A stretch of DNA of 64,000 bases from Jiulongibacter sp024742395 (GTDB taxonomy: Bacteria > Bacteroidota > Bacteroidia > Cytophagales > Spirosomataceae): the NCBI GenBank assembly GCA_965249455.1, contig OZ252236.1:4588001-4652000 (forward strand), in the 5' to 3' direction. Positions 16,722 to 25,171 of the stretch are shown piece after piece. The position numbers were made by a program, and so were the translations under genes. The notes beneath the pieces are model-generated. The model did no database searches, was not told the origin of the DNA, and worked only from the letters and a program-made list of their open reading frames with translations. The first letter of the stretch is position 1. Each line of letters begins with the position of its first letter.

Positions 16722-18052
16722 CACAAAAGCTCATTAGCCAAATTAGCTAATTCTGATCTTTCACCCTTCTCCAGTTTTATGTGGGCAAAAAGGTGATTGC
16801 CTTTTAATTTATCAATAAGATAAGTCAGTCCGTTTGACTGCTCGTCCATATAGGGAGTATCTATTTGAGCAATATCTCCTGTAAATACAATCTTTGTGTT
16901 CTCGCCAGCTCTGGTAATAATAGTCTTTATTTCGTGCGGTGTCAGGTTTTGAGCTTCATCAACAATAAACATAACATTGGCAAAGCTTCTTCCTCTAATA
17001 AAGGCCAGAGCAGTAATAGTTAACTTACCACTCTCCTGCAGCTCTTCTAAAACTTTAGACCTTTTCTCTGTAGGCTTAAACTGCGATTTAATAAACTTCA
17101 GATTATCAAACAGCGGCTGCATGTAAGGTGTGATCTTGTCATCTGCACTGCCTGGCAAAAATCCTATATCTCTGTTGCTCAGCGGAATAATTGGCCTGGC
17201 TAGAATTATTTGTTCATATTTGTTCTTCTGTTCTAAGGCCGCTGCCAATGCCAGTAATGTCTTACCTGTACCTGCTACCCCTTGTATGGCTACCAGCTTT
17301 ATTTCATCATTCATTAGGGCGTCCAACGCAAAAGTTTGCTCTGCATTCTTCGGCTTTACACCGTAGGCATATGATTTCTCTACTCTTTCCAGAGTGTCTT
17401 CTACACTGTTATATCTAGCTAAAACGGAATCATTGCAGTTATTTAAAACATAATATCCGTTAGCTACTTTGGCTCCGTTTAAAATGCCTTTTTCCTTTAT
17501 TTTTCCTTTGGCATAAAGGTTATGAATTATCTCAGAATCCAATTCATTGAAAGCCGAAGCTCCCTCCGAAACCGTATCCATATCCTTCACTTTGCCTGTC
17601 AGATAGTCTTCTGAAAAAAGACCAATCGCTTTGGCCTTTATCCTTAAGTTAATATCCTTGGTGACAAGTACCACCTTGGTTTTTGGCGAGCTCTGCTGCA
17701 GACTCAGTGCTGCATTAATGATTCTGTGATCGTTCTTATCGCTACCGTACACCTTAGAAGCATCTACCTTTAGATTGCCGGTATTCATCACGATCTTGAT
17801 TTTCCCTTTTTTAGGGCCGATCTTTATCCAATTATCTAATCCACCAATTCCTGAGAGTTTATCAAGAAACCGTATAACTGCCCTTGCTTCAAAGTTTTTC
17901 GTGTCGTTTCCTATTTTGAAGTTGTCAAGTTCTTCAAGAACTGTAATAGGAATGGCGACATCATTATCTTCGAAATTCTGTATTGAATTGTGGTCAAATA
18001 GCAAAACCGATGTGTCTAACACATAAAGTTTGCGGGAAGCACTTTCATTCAT
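16721..18052 (-). CDS. PIN-PhoH fusion ATPase (PhoH2-type)
   Basis: A 443-residue cytosolic protein. Residues 8-150 are a PIN nuclease domain with the acidic residues Asp13 (VLDTSVLL), Asp20 and a later D-rich GSDKNDHR; residues 235-443 are a PhoH-type P-loop ATPase with Walker A GVAGTGKT at 258-265 and Walker B FIVDEAQN (Asp365-Glu366). PIN-PhoH fusions are described as RNA helicase/ribonucleases. The downstream esterase gene overlaps its stop by one base. The length is as expected for the fused form. Physiological RNA targets are not inferable. Confidence 0.92.
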   Translation of the reverse strand: MNESASRKLYVLDTSVLLFDHNSIQNFEDNDVAIPITVLEELDNFKIGNDTKNFEARAVIRFLDKLSGIGGLDNWIKIGPKKGKIKIVMNTGNLKVDASKVYGSDKNDHRIINAALSLQQSSPKTKVVLVTKDINLRIKAKAIGLFSEDYLTGKVKDMDTVSEGASAFNELDSEIIHNLYAKGKIKEKGILNGAKVANGYYVLNNCNDSVLARYNSVEDTLERVEKSYAYGVKPKNAEQTFALDALMNDEIKLVAIQGVAGTGKTLLALAAALEQKNKYEQIILARPIIPLSNRDIGFLPGSADDKITPYMQPLFDNLKFIKSQFKPTEKRSKVLEELQESGKLTITALAFIRGRSFANVMFIVDEAQNLTPHEIKTIITRAGENTKIVFTGDIAQIDTPYMDEQSNGLTYLIDKLKGNHLFAHIKLEKGERSELANLANELL

Positions 18053-18193
18053 ATAGGATTATTAAGCCGTAAATCTGATCATCTCTGTGATCGATTTGAA
18101 GCTAGCTTATTCATGAATAATAATCAAGCAAAAAAGCCAAATATGTTAGAAACTTAGCTAAATATTTATCCCTGGCTATGCGAAACCATCGTT

Positions 18194-19369
18194 TTACAAC
18201 TTTTCTATCACCATAGCTGAAGCTCCACCACCTCCATTACAAATGGCCGCCAAGCCGGTTTTAGCTTTCTTTTGTTCAAGTACATTGAGCAGCGTAACCA
18301 TAATTCTTGCCCCTGAGCAGCCCAAAGGATGCCCTAAGGAAACCGCCCCTCCAAAGATATTGAGTTTCTCATGAGCTATTTCAAAATGCTTTGCAAAGGC
18401 CATCGATACCGCTGAAAAGGCCTCGTTGACTTCAAAAAAGTCGATATCGCTGATCTTTTTACCTGCTCTTTCTAAAGCTTTTTCGGCTGCAATTATTGGA
18501 GCTAAAGTGAACCATTCCGGTTCTCTGGCTCCATCAGCATAGGCACAAATTTTTGCAATTGGCTTGAGCCCATGCTCTATCACGGCCTCTTTAGAAGCCA
18601 GAATAAGGCAGGCCGCTCCGTCATTAATGGTAGAGGCATTTGCAGCAGTGACTGTACCATCCTTTGTGAAGGCAGGTCTCAAGTTCGGAATTTTGTCAAA
18701 AAAGACTTTCTTGAACTCCTCATCTTCATCTATTACTACATCTCCTTTACGGGTCTTTAAGACTACCGGGACTACCTCATTCTTCATCTGACCAGACTCC
18801 CAAGCCGCAGCAGCTCGCTTGTAAGAGTGAATTGCGTAGGCATCTTGCTCCTCTCTGCTTAGTTCGTATTGTGCCGCAGTGGCATCTGCGAAACAACCCA
18901 TGGCCTGATCGGCATATGGATCTGTCAGCCCATCTTTGGCTAAGCCATCAATCATGGCTCCATTTCCATATTTATAACCAAAACGAGCCTGATCTAAATA
19001 ATAAGGAATCTGAGACATGTTCTCCATGCCACCGCATATTACAATATCATTTAATCCTAGTTGAATACTCTGGGCACCAGTCATAACGGCTTTCATACCC
19101 GAAGCACACACTTTATTTACCAAAGAAACAGGCACATTAACAGGTAGTCCGGCTTTCACAGCCACTTGCCGAGCAGGAGCCTGACCCAAATTAGCAGGAA
19201 TGACATTGCCAAAAAACAACTCATTGACAAGTTCAGGCTTTACACCTGAAACAGCAAGTGTTTCTTTAACGATGTGTCCGCCTAAATCTGTAGCTGAAAA
19301 ATCTTTAAAAACTCCGCCAAAACTCCCGATAGGTGTTCTTTTTGCGGCAATGATATATACTGGATTCAT
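18194..19369 (-). CDS. Acetyl-CoA C-acyltransferase (thiolase)
   Basis: A 391-residue thiolase, normal length for the degradative/biosynthetic type II family. The acyl-accepting Cys88 lies in NKVCASGMKA, the catalytic His347 in GHPLGCSGAR, and the second Cys377 in CNGGGGASA at the C-terminus. It condenses or cleaves acyl-CoA in the cytosol. No other beta-oxidation or PHB gene is adjacent, so direction and chain length remain open. It has its own promoter box 35 bases upstream of the ATG. Confidence 0.93.
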   Translation of the reverse strand: MNPVYIIAAKRTPIGSFGGVFKDFSATDLGGHIVKETLAVSGVKPELVNELFFGNVIPANLGQAPARQVAVKAGLPVNVPVSLVNKVCASGMKAVMTGAQSIQLGLNDIVICGGMENMSQIPYYLDQARFGYKYGNGAMIDGLAKDGLTDPYADQAMGCFADATAAQYELSREEQDAYAIHSYKRAAAAWESGQMKNEVVPVVLKTRKGDVVIDEDEEFKKVFFDKIPNLRPAFTKDGTVTAANASTINDGAACLILASKEAVIEHGLKPIAKICAYADGAREPEWFTLAPIIAAEKALERAGKKISDIDFFEVNEAFSAVSMAFAKHFEIAHEKLNIFGGAVSLGHPLGCSGARIMVTLLNVLEQKKAKTGLAAICNGGGGASAMVIEKL

Positions 19370-19404
19370 AGGTTTGTTGATGTTAATTGTGGCTCTAAGT
19401 TAAC

Positions 19405-19412
19405 CAAAACTA
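19405..19412 (-). promoter_or_regulatory. Candidate promoter box of the thiolase gene
   Basis: TAGTTTTG on the minus strand fits TAnnTTTG and lies 36 bases before the thiolase ATG, giving a ~32-nt leader. I did not see a convincing -33 element. Confidence 0.55.
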
Positions 19413-19443
19413 CGCATTTTGAAACGCTATGAGTCAATGCAAA

Positions 19444-20832
19444 TCAGGCTTTAGGCTGAATAATTTTACTCAAAATTAAAAACAGCACTCCACTGAAGAT
19501 CCAGGCCGGCAAAGTCAGAAAAGACAGAAATGTACCCGTCATTTGAGCATAACTATAGAACAACATCACAGATAAACCCCAAGCTCCAATGACAGCCCAG
19601 TTCATAGACAGATTCTTCTCTTCAGCGTATTTTGGAATGATATTCCAGCGGGATGAAAAGAAATAATCAAAGACGATGATTGCCCCTACCGGAGCCAGAA
19701 TGAAGCCGTATACAGCTACAAAATCTAAAAGTTTCATGGCAAACGCCGGGAAAATTCCGGCAGCAGTAGCCAAGAGGCCGGCCATGATCGTGGCGGTCGT
19801 GGTTTTGATCTTCGGAAATAACGTTTGAAAAGCCAGTCCTGCCCGGTAAATGGTAGGGTTTGCGGTTGTCCATCCGGCGAGTATTACCACTACTACTCCA
19901 AAGAAACCAAGGGCGTTGTAAGCCAGCGGACCAGGAGCCACAGTTGGAGCCTCACCATTGGCTAGCATTTGCTGTGCCTCACCTGTTTGAAGATAAACTG
20001 AATATAAAAGAGCGGCGGCTATCCAGGCAATATAATGCCCTACATACATACCTGCGGCTGTGGTCCATCCAGACTTGGCACTTTTGGCATATCTGAAGAC
20101 CGAGAGGTCTGACATCCCTACGTGCATGGCTGCATTGGCGAACCAGCTCCAGATAGCGACATGCCAGAAAGTATATTTTATTTGTCCCGGGAAGGGTTCA
20201 CGACCTTCACCCCAAATATTCCAAAACTCTGTAAAACTGGAAACACCTAACTGATTTAAAGCAACAATTCCCCCTAAAAGGAAACCCAATATGATTAATG
20301 GCGACATCCAGTTAGCTGCTTTTGAAACCATCTGATAACCCTTTGCGGCTATCCATGTAGTTATGGCACCTAGTACAACTACTATTATTATCCAGGTAGG
20401 TCCATTAGGCAGGGTATCCGTTAGTTTGGGCATTTCCATATTAAAGGGAATACCCACTGCCGTAGCGGAAACGGTAAGCATTGAGCCAGCCAGAAAACAA
20501 AAAAGAACTCCATTGGCTACATTATAAAACTTGACCAGATTCTTCCCACAAATTTTCTCTAGCTGAAAGTAAAGTGTCAATCTGTTTTTAACCGCAATCT
20601 CAGCAGTGAGGAATCGCCAGCTAAGAACAGCCATGAGGTTTCCTACAAGCAGGCCGGCCAAAAGATCAAAGGCACTTACCCCTGTAGTTAAGAATAGGGG
20701 TCCAATAACAAATTCGGTTCCGGCTGCATGCTCACCGGCATACATACCCAAAAAACTCTTCCAGCCTTTCCATGCTTTTTGTGGTACTGGCTGGCGTTCG
20801 TATTCCTCTACGGAATTTTGTTCTTCGTTCAT
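19444..20832 (-). CDS. NCS1-type nucleobase:cation symporter
   Basis: A 462-residue inner membrane permease with about 12 hydrophobic segments. The N-terminal hydrophilic stretch, the GTEFVIGPLFLTTGVSAFD helix and the long periplasmic/cytosolic pattern with NWMSPLIILGF and WTTANPTIYRAGLAFQ match cytosine permease-like NCS1 transporters. Likely substrates are cytosine, purines, hydantoins or related compounds, with Na+ or H+. It lies on the minus strand upstream of the thiolase gene with a 74-base gap. upp and adenine deaminase elsewhere in the window fit a nucleobase salvage habit, but no direct link is shown. Confidence 0.85.
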   Translation of the reverse strand: MNEEQNSVEEYERQPVPQKAWKGWKSFLGMYAGEHAAGTEFVIGPLFLTTGVSAFDLLAGLLVGNLMAVLSWRFLTAEIAVKNRLTLYFQLEKICGKNLVKFYNVANGVLFCFLAGSMLTVSATAVGIPFNMEMPKLTDTLPNGPTWIIIVVVLGAITTWIAAKGYQMVSKAANWMSPLIILGFLLGGIVALNQLGVSSFTEFWNIWGEGREPFPGQIKYTFWHVAIWSWFANAAMHVGMSDLSVFRYAKSAKSGWTTAAGMYVGHYIAWIAAALLYSVYLQTGEAQQMLANGEAPTVAPGPLAYNALGFFGVVVVILAGWTTANPTIYRAGLAFQTLFPKIKTTTATIMAGLLATAAGIFPAFAMKLLDFVAVYGFILAPVGAIIVFDYFFSSRWNIIPKYAEEKNLSMNWAVIGAWGLSVMLFYSYAQMTGTFLSFLTLPAWIFSGVLFLILSKIIQPKA

Positions 20833-20930
20833 AGGTTAAGGTATTAGGGTTTTTCGAAGCTAATTTAAAACAATGAATTTTCTCGACTATCCTTTTCTGT
20901 TTTTATGACGAAATCACAATCGCTTAAATA

Positions 20931-20938
20931 TATCTTTG
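20931..20938 (+). promoter_or_regulatory. Promoter box almost abutting the start codon
   Basis: A perfect TATCTTTG ends only three bases before the ATG at 20942. With the usual spacing transcription would begin at or within a base or two of that ATG, so the mRNA may be leaderless. Confidence 0.65.
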
Positions 20939-20941
20939 TGC

Positions 20942-21484
20942 ATGCGTAAAGTAATTTTTCTGCTCTCATTCTCTTTCAATTTTTTGATTGGCTGCAATCA
21001 GGAAGAGGCCAATCTTAACAATGTCTTTTTTGACGTAACTTCTTTCACCGAAAAGCAAATAGAAATGCTTGAGAAGTCGAATCCCCAGGTGAGTAAAAAG
21101 ACCCGCATTAATGAAGAGAAAGAGGACTTCACCACTTCAGACATTGACTGGTCAAAGGAATTGGAATTACTAAAACAAACTGACATCAATAAGGCAGCTT
21201 TTCAGCTCAGTTATATTGAAGAAAAAACACCCTCCTCTATTCTTTACAGATTAAAGGAAGGAGAGAAACTGCCGGTTACTTCCTTAGAGATTTATAAAGA
21301 CTCAATGGGTAAAGTAGAAAAAATCACTTCTCATATCAGCACAGATAATTACTTGTATAAATCAGAGAAAGATATTCATCTGACTTTCAAGAATGAACAA
21401 TTGCAGACCTATGGCATCTCAGGCTGGCAAGAACTTTTCATTGGGAGCAAAAAGGAATTTGAGATAGAAGGTACAGTCCTTTAA
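20942..21484 (+). CDS. Lipoprotein of unknown function
   Basis: A 180-residue lipoprotein with a signal peptide and lipobox LIGC (Cys18) followed by acidic residues. I start at ATG 20942; a TTG two codons upstream is inside the promoter box. The mature part is charged, with DWSKELELLKQTDINKA-like helices first and a beta-rich C-terminal half. No family is recognised. It is a single-gene unit between the divergent permease gene and the convergent glyA gene, preceded by a very close promoter box. Confidence 0.75.
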   Translation: MRKVIFLLSFSFNFLIGCNQEEANLNNVFFDVTSFTEKQIEMLEKSNPQVSKKTRINEEKEDFTTSDIDWSKELELLKQTDINKAAFQLSYIEEKTPSSILYRLKEGEKLPVTSLEIYKDSMGKVEKITSHISTDNYLYKSEKDIHLTFKNEQLQTYGISGWQELFIGSKKEFEIEGTVL

Positions 21485-21487
21485 ACG

Positions 21488-21517
21488 AAAAAGGAGCCTC
21501 CCTTGCAGAAAGCTCCT
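21488..21517 (-). terminator. Terminator of glyA
   Basis: On the minus strand AGGAGC and GCTCCT enclose a 14-base loop and are followed by five Ts. It lies 28 bases beyond the glyA stop. Confidence 0.7.
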
Positions 21518-21544
21518 CTCAATTCATTATTAATTCTTAATCAG

Positions 21545-22825
21545 TTATTGAAATAAAGGATATGCCTTCATCCACTCATTAATTTCTGAACGTACAGAAC
21601 TAATGATAACATCATTGTCATGATTGGTTAAGACTTTATCAACTAATTCTACCACTCTAACAAAATCAGCTTCTTTTAGTCCTCTGGTAGTCATAGCAGC
21701 CGTACCTACACGCATACCGCTGGTTACCATAGCTTTAGCTTCATCAAATGGCACCATATTCTTGTTTACTGTAATGTCTGCTTTGATCAGCGTATTCTCT
21801 GCCAATTTACCGGTAATGCCTTTTGGCCTTAAATCTATTAATGCCAAATGATTATCAGTACCACCTGAAATTACTTTATAACCTTTCTTAACAAACTCAT
21901 CAGCCATCACCTTGGCATTTTTCTGAACTTGTACTACATAATCTTTATATTGATCTGTCAAGGCTTCGCCGAAGGCTACTGCCTTACCGGCAATGGCATG
22001 CTCCAATGGCCCACCCTGTGTACCCGGAAACACCCCTGAATCTAACAGAGAAGACATCGTTCTTACACTTCCTTTCATGGTGGTGATACCAAAAGGATTT
22101 TCGAAGTCATTCCGCATCATAATTACACCACCACGTGTACCTCTAAGGGTTTTGTGAGTAGTAGTAGTTACAATATGACAATGATCAAACGGATCAGCTA
22201 AAAGTCCTTTAGCTATCAAACCAGATGGATGAGAAATGTCTGCAAGCAAGATTGCTCCTACTTTATCAGCAATGTGTCTGAGTCTGGCATAATCCCAATC
22301 TCTGGAATAAGCCGATGCACCACAAATAATGAGTTTAGGTTTTTCGGCCAGTGCTTTTTGTTCTACTTTATCCCAGTCAATTAAGCCCGTTTCTTTTTCT
22401 ACTCCATAAAAATGTGGCTCAAAATACTTTCCTGAAATGTTCACTTTAGAACCATGAGACAAGTGACCTCCATGAGATAAATCAAATCCTAAAATCTTAT
22501 CCCCCGGATTTAAACAAGCCAGAAAAACAGCTGTATTGGCTTGTGCACCTGAATGCGGCTGCACGTTTGCCCAGGTTAAACCAAAAAGCTCTTTCAGTCT
22601 GTCTATCGCTAACTGCTCTATTTCATCTACTACTTCACAGCCTCCGTAATAACGTTTTCCAGGCAGACCCTCGGCATATTTATTTGTTAGAACACTTCCC
22701 GTAGCCTCCATTACCTGATCTGAAACAAAGTTCTCAGAAGCTATTAGCTCAATACCATGAAGCTGTCTTTGGTGTTCTTTTTTGATAAGGTCAAAAACCT
22801 GATTATCACGTGTTATAGATGACAT
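21545..22825 (-). CDS. glyA: Serine hydroxymethyltransferase
   Basis: A 426-residue PLP enzyme that interconverts serine and glycine with tetrahydrofolate as one-carbon carrier, in the cytosol. The PLP lysine is Lys225 in TTTTHKTLRGTRGG. Other hallmarks are IASENFVSDQVMEATGS, EGLPGKRYYGG and ADISHPSGLIAKG. Length is as expected. A promoter box (22861-22868) and a terminator flank it, so it is probably transcribed alone. Confidence 0.97.
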   Translation of the reverse strand: MSSITRDNQVFDLIKKEHQRQLHGIELIASENFVSDQVMEATGSVLTNKYAEGLPGKRYYGGCEVVDEIEQLAIDRLKELFGLTWANVQPHSGAQANTAVFLACLNPGDKILGFDLSHGGHLSHGSKVNISGKYFEPHFYGVEKETGLIDWDKVEQKALAEKPKLIICGASAYSRDWDYARLRHIADKVGAILLADISHPSGLIAKGLLADPFDHCHIVTTTTHKTLRGTRGGVIMMRNDFENPFGITTMKGSVRTMSSLLDSGVFPGTQGGPLEHAIAGKAVAFGEALTDQYKDYVVQVQKNAKVMADEFVKKGYKVISGGTDNHLALIDLRPKGITGKLAENTLIKADITVNKNMVPFDEAKAMVTSGMRVGTAAMTTRGLKEADFVRVVELVDKVLTNHDNDVIISSVRSEINEWMKAYPLFQ

Positions 22826-22860
22826 GAACGCTTAAGTTTTGGTGTTTTTTAAATGTGACG

Positions 22861-22868
22861 CAAAAATA
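22861..22868 (-). promoter_or_regulatory. glyA promoter box
   Basis: TATTTTTG on the minus strand fits TAnnTTTG and lies 35 bases before the glyA ATG. No clear -33 element was seen. Confidence 0.55.
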
Positions 22869-22904
22869 ATGGGTAGAGCCAATTAAGCTCTATAAAATCT
22901 GAAT

Positions 22905-23468
22905 TTATTCCGCCTCTTCTGATTCTTCAGGAGCTTCTATTTCTTCTTCTGATTCAGTTTCAACAGGTGCTGCCGCTCTCATCTCCTGCTCTACTTCAGC
23001 CAAAGGCCTGAAATTTCCGTTTTCTACTCTTTTTTCATCCATCTGCTCGTAAGGAATTACTTCTAAAATTTTAGTAGCTCCAATGTCTGAAATAATGTAA
23101 TCTTCACCCATTCCTAAACGCTGAACCAAAGCTTCGTATGCTTCTTTAAGATCGTTGGCATTGATAAGCATCGTTACCGCCGTTTTCTTTTCCTGCTTCG
23201 TTTTTTCATCGAAAATGATGTATTGAACTCTACATTTAAACCAAATATCGGCATCGTTATCTTGCACAAAAACCTCGGCCAATTTCATCTTAGTAATGGC
23301 ATATAGCTCAAAGTTAGGTCTGCCACCTGCCAGATAATCGTAGGCTCTGGCCTCAGCATCAGTATAGGATACAGCATCAAAAAGATAGGCCTCGGTAATG
23401 TTCTTAACCTTATCATCTTCAATTACTTGTTGGAATTTTATTTTGACCTGGAACCAGGATGTGAACAT
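22905..23468 (-). CDS. DUF4494 family protein
   Basis: A 187-residue cytosolic protein of a Bacteroidota-restricted family. Recognisable features are the WFQVKIKFQQVIEDDKVKNITEAYLFDAVSYTDAEARAYD start region (given only in part here as family signature), the central IWFKCRVQYIIFDEKTKQEKK, and YIISDIGATKILEVI. The last 35 residues are a Glu-rich disordered tail (ESEEEIEAPEESEEAE). No function is known. It has its own promoter box and faces the class V aminotransferase gene divergently. Confidence 0.85.
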   Translation of the reverse strand: MFTSWFQVKIKFQQVIEDDKVKNITEAYLFDAVSYTDAEARAYDYLAGGRPNFELYAITKMKLAEVFVQDNDADIWFKCRVQYIIFDEKTKQEKKTAVTMLINANDLKEAYEALVQRLGMGEDYIISDIGATKILEVIPYEQMDEKRVENGNFRPLAEVEQEMRAAAPVETESEEEIEAPEESEEAE

Positions 23469-23497
23469 AAGTATAGATTTTTAGTAAAAAGAGGCTG

Positions 23498-23505
23498 CAA
23501 AAGTA
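23498..23505 (-). promoter_or_regulatory. Promoter box of the DUF4494 gene
   Basis: TACTTTTG on the minus strand fits TAnnTTTG, 29 bases before the ATG at 23468. Confidence 0.55.
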
Positions 23506-23638
23506 GGCTTTCAAAGTCAATTATTAGAAGAAAAGTCTCAAAGTTTCAAGAAAGGATACATCATATCTACCAATTGAAAAAATACATCTATGCCCCCATT
23601 TAAATGTCTCATAGTAAAGCTTAACTCGGTTTTTTATT

Positions 23639-23646
23639 TACTTTTG
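23639..23646 (+). promoter_or_regulatory. Promoter box of the class V aminotransferase gene
   Basis: TACTTTTG fits TAnnTTTG and lies 23 bases before the ATG at 23670. It is the same octamer as the box of the divergent gene about 140 bases away. Confidence 0.55.
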
Positions 23647-23669
23647 CGGCTGAATTTCTTAAGAAAATA

Positions 23670-24752
23670 ATGTCTAGACAAAAAGCATTTTTTACGGCGG
23701 GTCCGGCTGAGCTTTATCCTAAGTTTGAAGAGTTTACAAAGGAGTTTATTGACCTGCAGTTAGGCTCAATATCACACAGAAGCCAGCAGTTTAAAAATAT
23801 TTATCAGCATACTGATGAGCAATTGCGTGAGCTTTTAAACATCCCAGCAGAAAATGCTATCATGTTTGCAGGTACGGCCTCAGAAATTTGGGAGAGAATC
23901 ATTCTCAATTGTACAGAAATGGAGACTTTCCATTTAGTTAATGGCTCTTTTTCGAAGAAATTTCGTCAATACTCACAGGAACTGGAACGTCATGCACATG
24001 TTTTTGAAAAACCGATGGGCGAAGGCTTTAGCTATTCTGAAATCAATGTGCCTGAGTTTGCAGAACTCCTATGCACCACTCAAAACGAAACCAGTACTGG
24101 TGTACAAACACGTGAGGGCGATATACATAAATTAAAAAGAGGGAATCAGTCAAAACTGGTAGCTGTTGACATGGTCTCCTCTGCCCCTATTCCTGAATTG
24201 GACTTCTCCTTAATTGATACTGCCTTTTTCTCTGTGCAAAAATCATTTGGGCTGCCGGCAGGTCTTGGTGTTTGGATAGCCAATGAGGCTTGCCTTGAAA
24301 GAGCCAATGAATTAAGTACAAGAAGAAGTATAGGTGCACATGGCAGACTACCCGAGCTTTGGAAACAAAGTAAAGAATACCAAACGCCTGCCACCCCAAA
24401 TGTCATGGGTATCTACCTTTTAGGCAAAGTGGCTGAAGATATGAATAAAAGGGGCATATCAGAACTACGAAAAGAAACAGATCAAAAAGCAAGAAAACTT
24501 TATAACTATTTTGATCAAAAGGAAGGCTACTCTATTGCCGTAGAAAAGCCTGAACACAGATCGAGAACTGTTGTAGTTATAGACACTGAAAAACCTTCTT
24601 CAGAGATTATCAATGCTTTGAAAGAGAAAAATCTGATTGTAGGTGCCGGTTACGGGCCAAAGAAGTCTAGCCAAATCAGAATATCAAATTTCATTGCTAA
24701 TACACCTGAAATGATGGAAAGGCTCATTGAAGCCTTTGATGAGATAGGGTAA
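23670..24752 (+). CDS. Class V PLP aminotransferase
   Basis: A 360-residue fold-type I PLP enzyme. The Schiff-base lysine is Lys191 in FFSVQKSFGLPAG, preceded by AVDMVSSAP (Asp167 contacts the pyridine nitrogen). FTAGPAELYP at 8-17 and the SHRSQQF motif at 35-41 are typical of the serine-pyruvate/alanine-glyoxylate and phosphoserine aminotransferase group. Length fits. I cannot decide between SerC-like and alanine-glyoxylate-type specificity. It is one gene unit with its own promoter box; a role in serine/glycine metabolism is compatible with nearby glyA but unproven. Confidence 0.88.
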   Translation: MSRQKAFFTAGPAELYPKFEEFTKEFIDLQLGSISHRSQQFKNIYQHTDEQLRELLNIPAENAIMFAGTASEIWERIILNCTEMETFHLVNGSFSKKFRQYSQELERHAHVFEKPMGEGFSYSEINVPEFAELLCTTQNETSTGVQTREGDIHKLKRGNQSKLVAVDMVSSAPIPELDFSLIDTAFFSVQKSFGLPAGLGVWIANEACLERANELSTRRSIGAHGRLPELWKQSKEYQTPATPNVMGIYLLGKVAEDMNKRGISELRKETDQKARKLYNYFDQKEGYSIAVEKPEHRSRTVVVIDTEKPSSEIINALKEKNLIVGAGYGPKKSSQIRISNFIANTPEMMERLIEAFDEIG

Positions 24753-24851
24753 GATTTAATAAGAAAACCCTCAGAGTCTCAGCGAATTGAAGGTTTCAGA
24801 TAATTCTTTTGATAAATTAGAATTTATTCAGGCTTATAAATAAATATTTTT

Positions 24852-24859
24852 TATCTTTG
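24852..24859 (+). promoter_or_regulatory. Promoter box of the L31 gene
   Basis: A perfect TATCTTTG followed by CAGCCC, 44 bases before the ATG. This is the classic strong box of ribosomal-protein genes in the phylum. Confidence 0.7.
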
Positions 24860-24903
24860 CAGCCCGTTTCAATTGATAGTATAGTATTTTAAGATATATA
24901 GCA

Positions 24904-25149
24904 ATGCAAAAAGACATTCATCCAAATTATAGAGAAGTAGTTTTCTGGGATTTATCTTCAGATGACAAATTCATCAGCCGTTCATGTGTTGAAACCAAGG
25001 AGACAATCACTTGGGAAGATGGCAAAGAGTACCCTGTATGTAAAGTGGAGGTTAGCTCAAAGTCTCATCCATTCTACACAGGTAAAAACGTATTGATGGA
25101 TACTACAGGACGTGTAGATAAGTTCAAGAAGCGTTACGGTATTAAGTAA
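24904..25149 (+). CDS. rpmE2: 50S ribosomal protein L31 type B
   Basis: An 81-residue ribosomal protein. IHPNYREVVFWD near the start, SSKSHPFYTGK and GRVDKFKKRYG at the C-terminus are the family signature. It lacks the zinc-binding CxxC pair and has only isolated cysteines (28 and 46), so it is the zinc-independent type B form. It is flanked by its own promoter and a strong terminator, so it is monocistronic. Confidence 0.97.
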   Translation: MQKDIHPNYREVVFWDLSSDDKFISRSCVETKETITWEDGKEYPVCKVEVSSKSHPFYTGKNVLMDTTGRVDKFKKRYGIK

Positions 25150-25171
25150 TCGCTACTTATTATTTAAGATA

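Noticed and set aside
22807..22812. CACGTG cores (here and at several other positions) as possible parS sites
   Set aside because: None is flanked by the GTTT/AAAC arms of the known parS consensus; this one lies inside the glyA reading frame.
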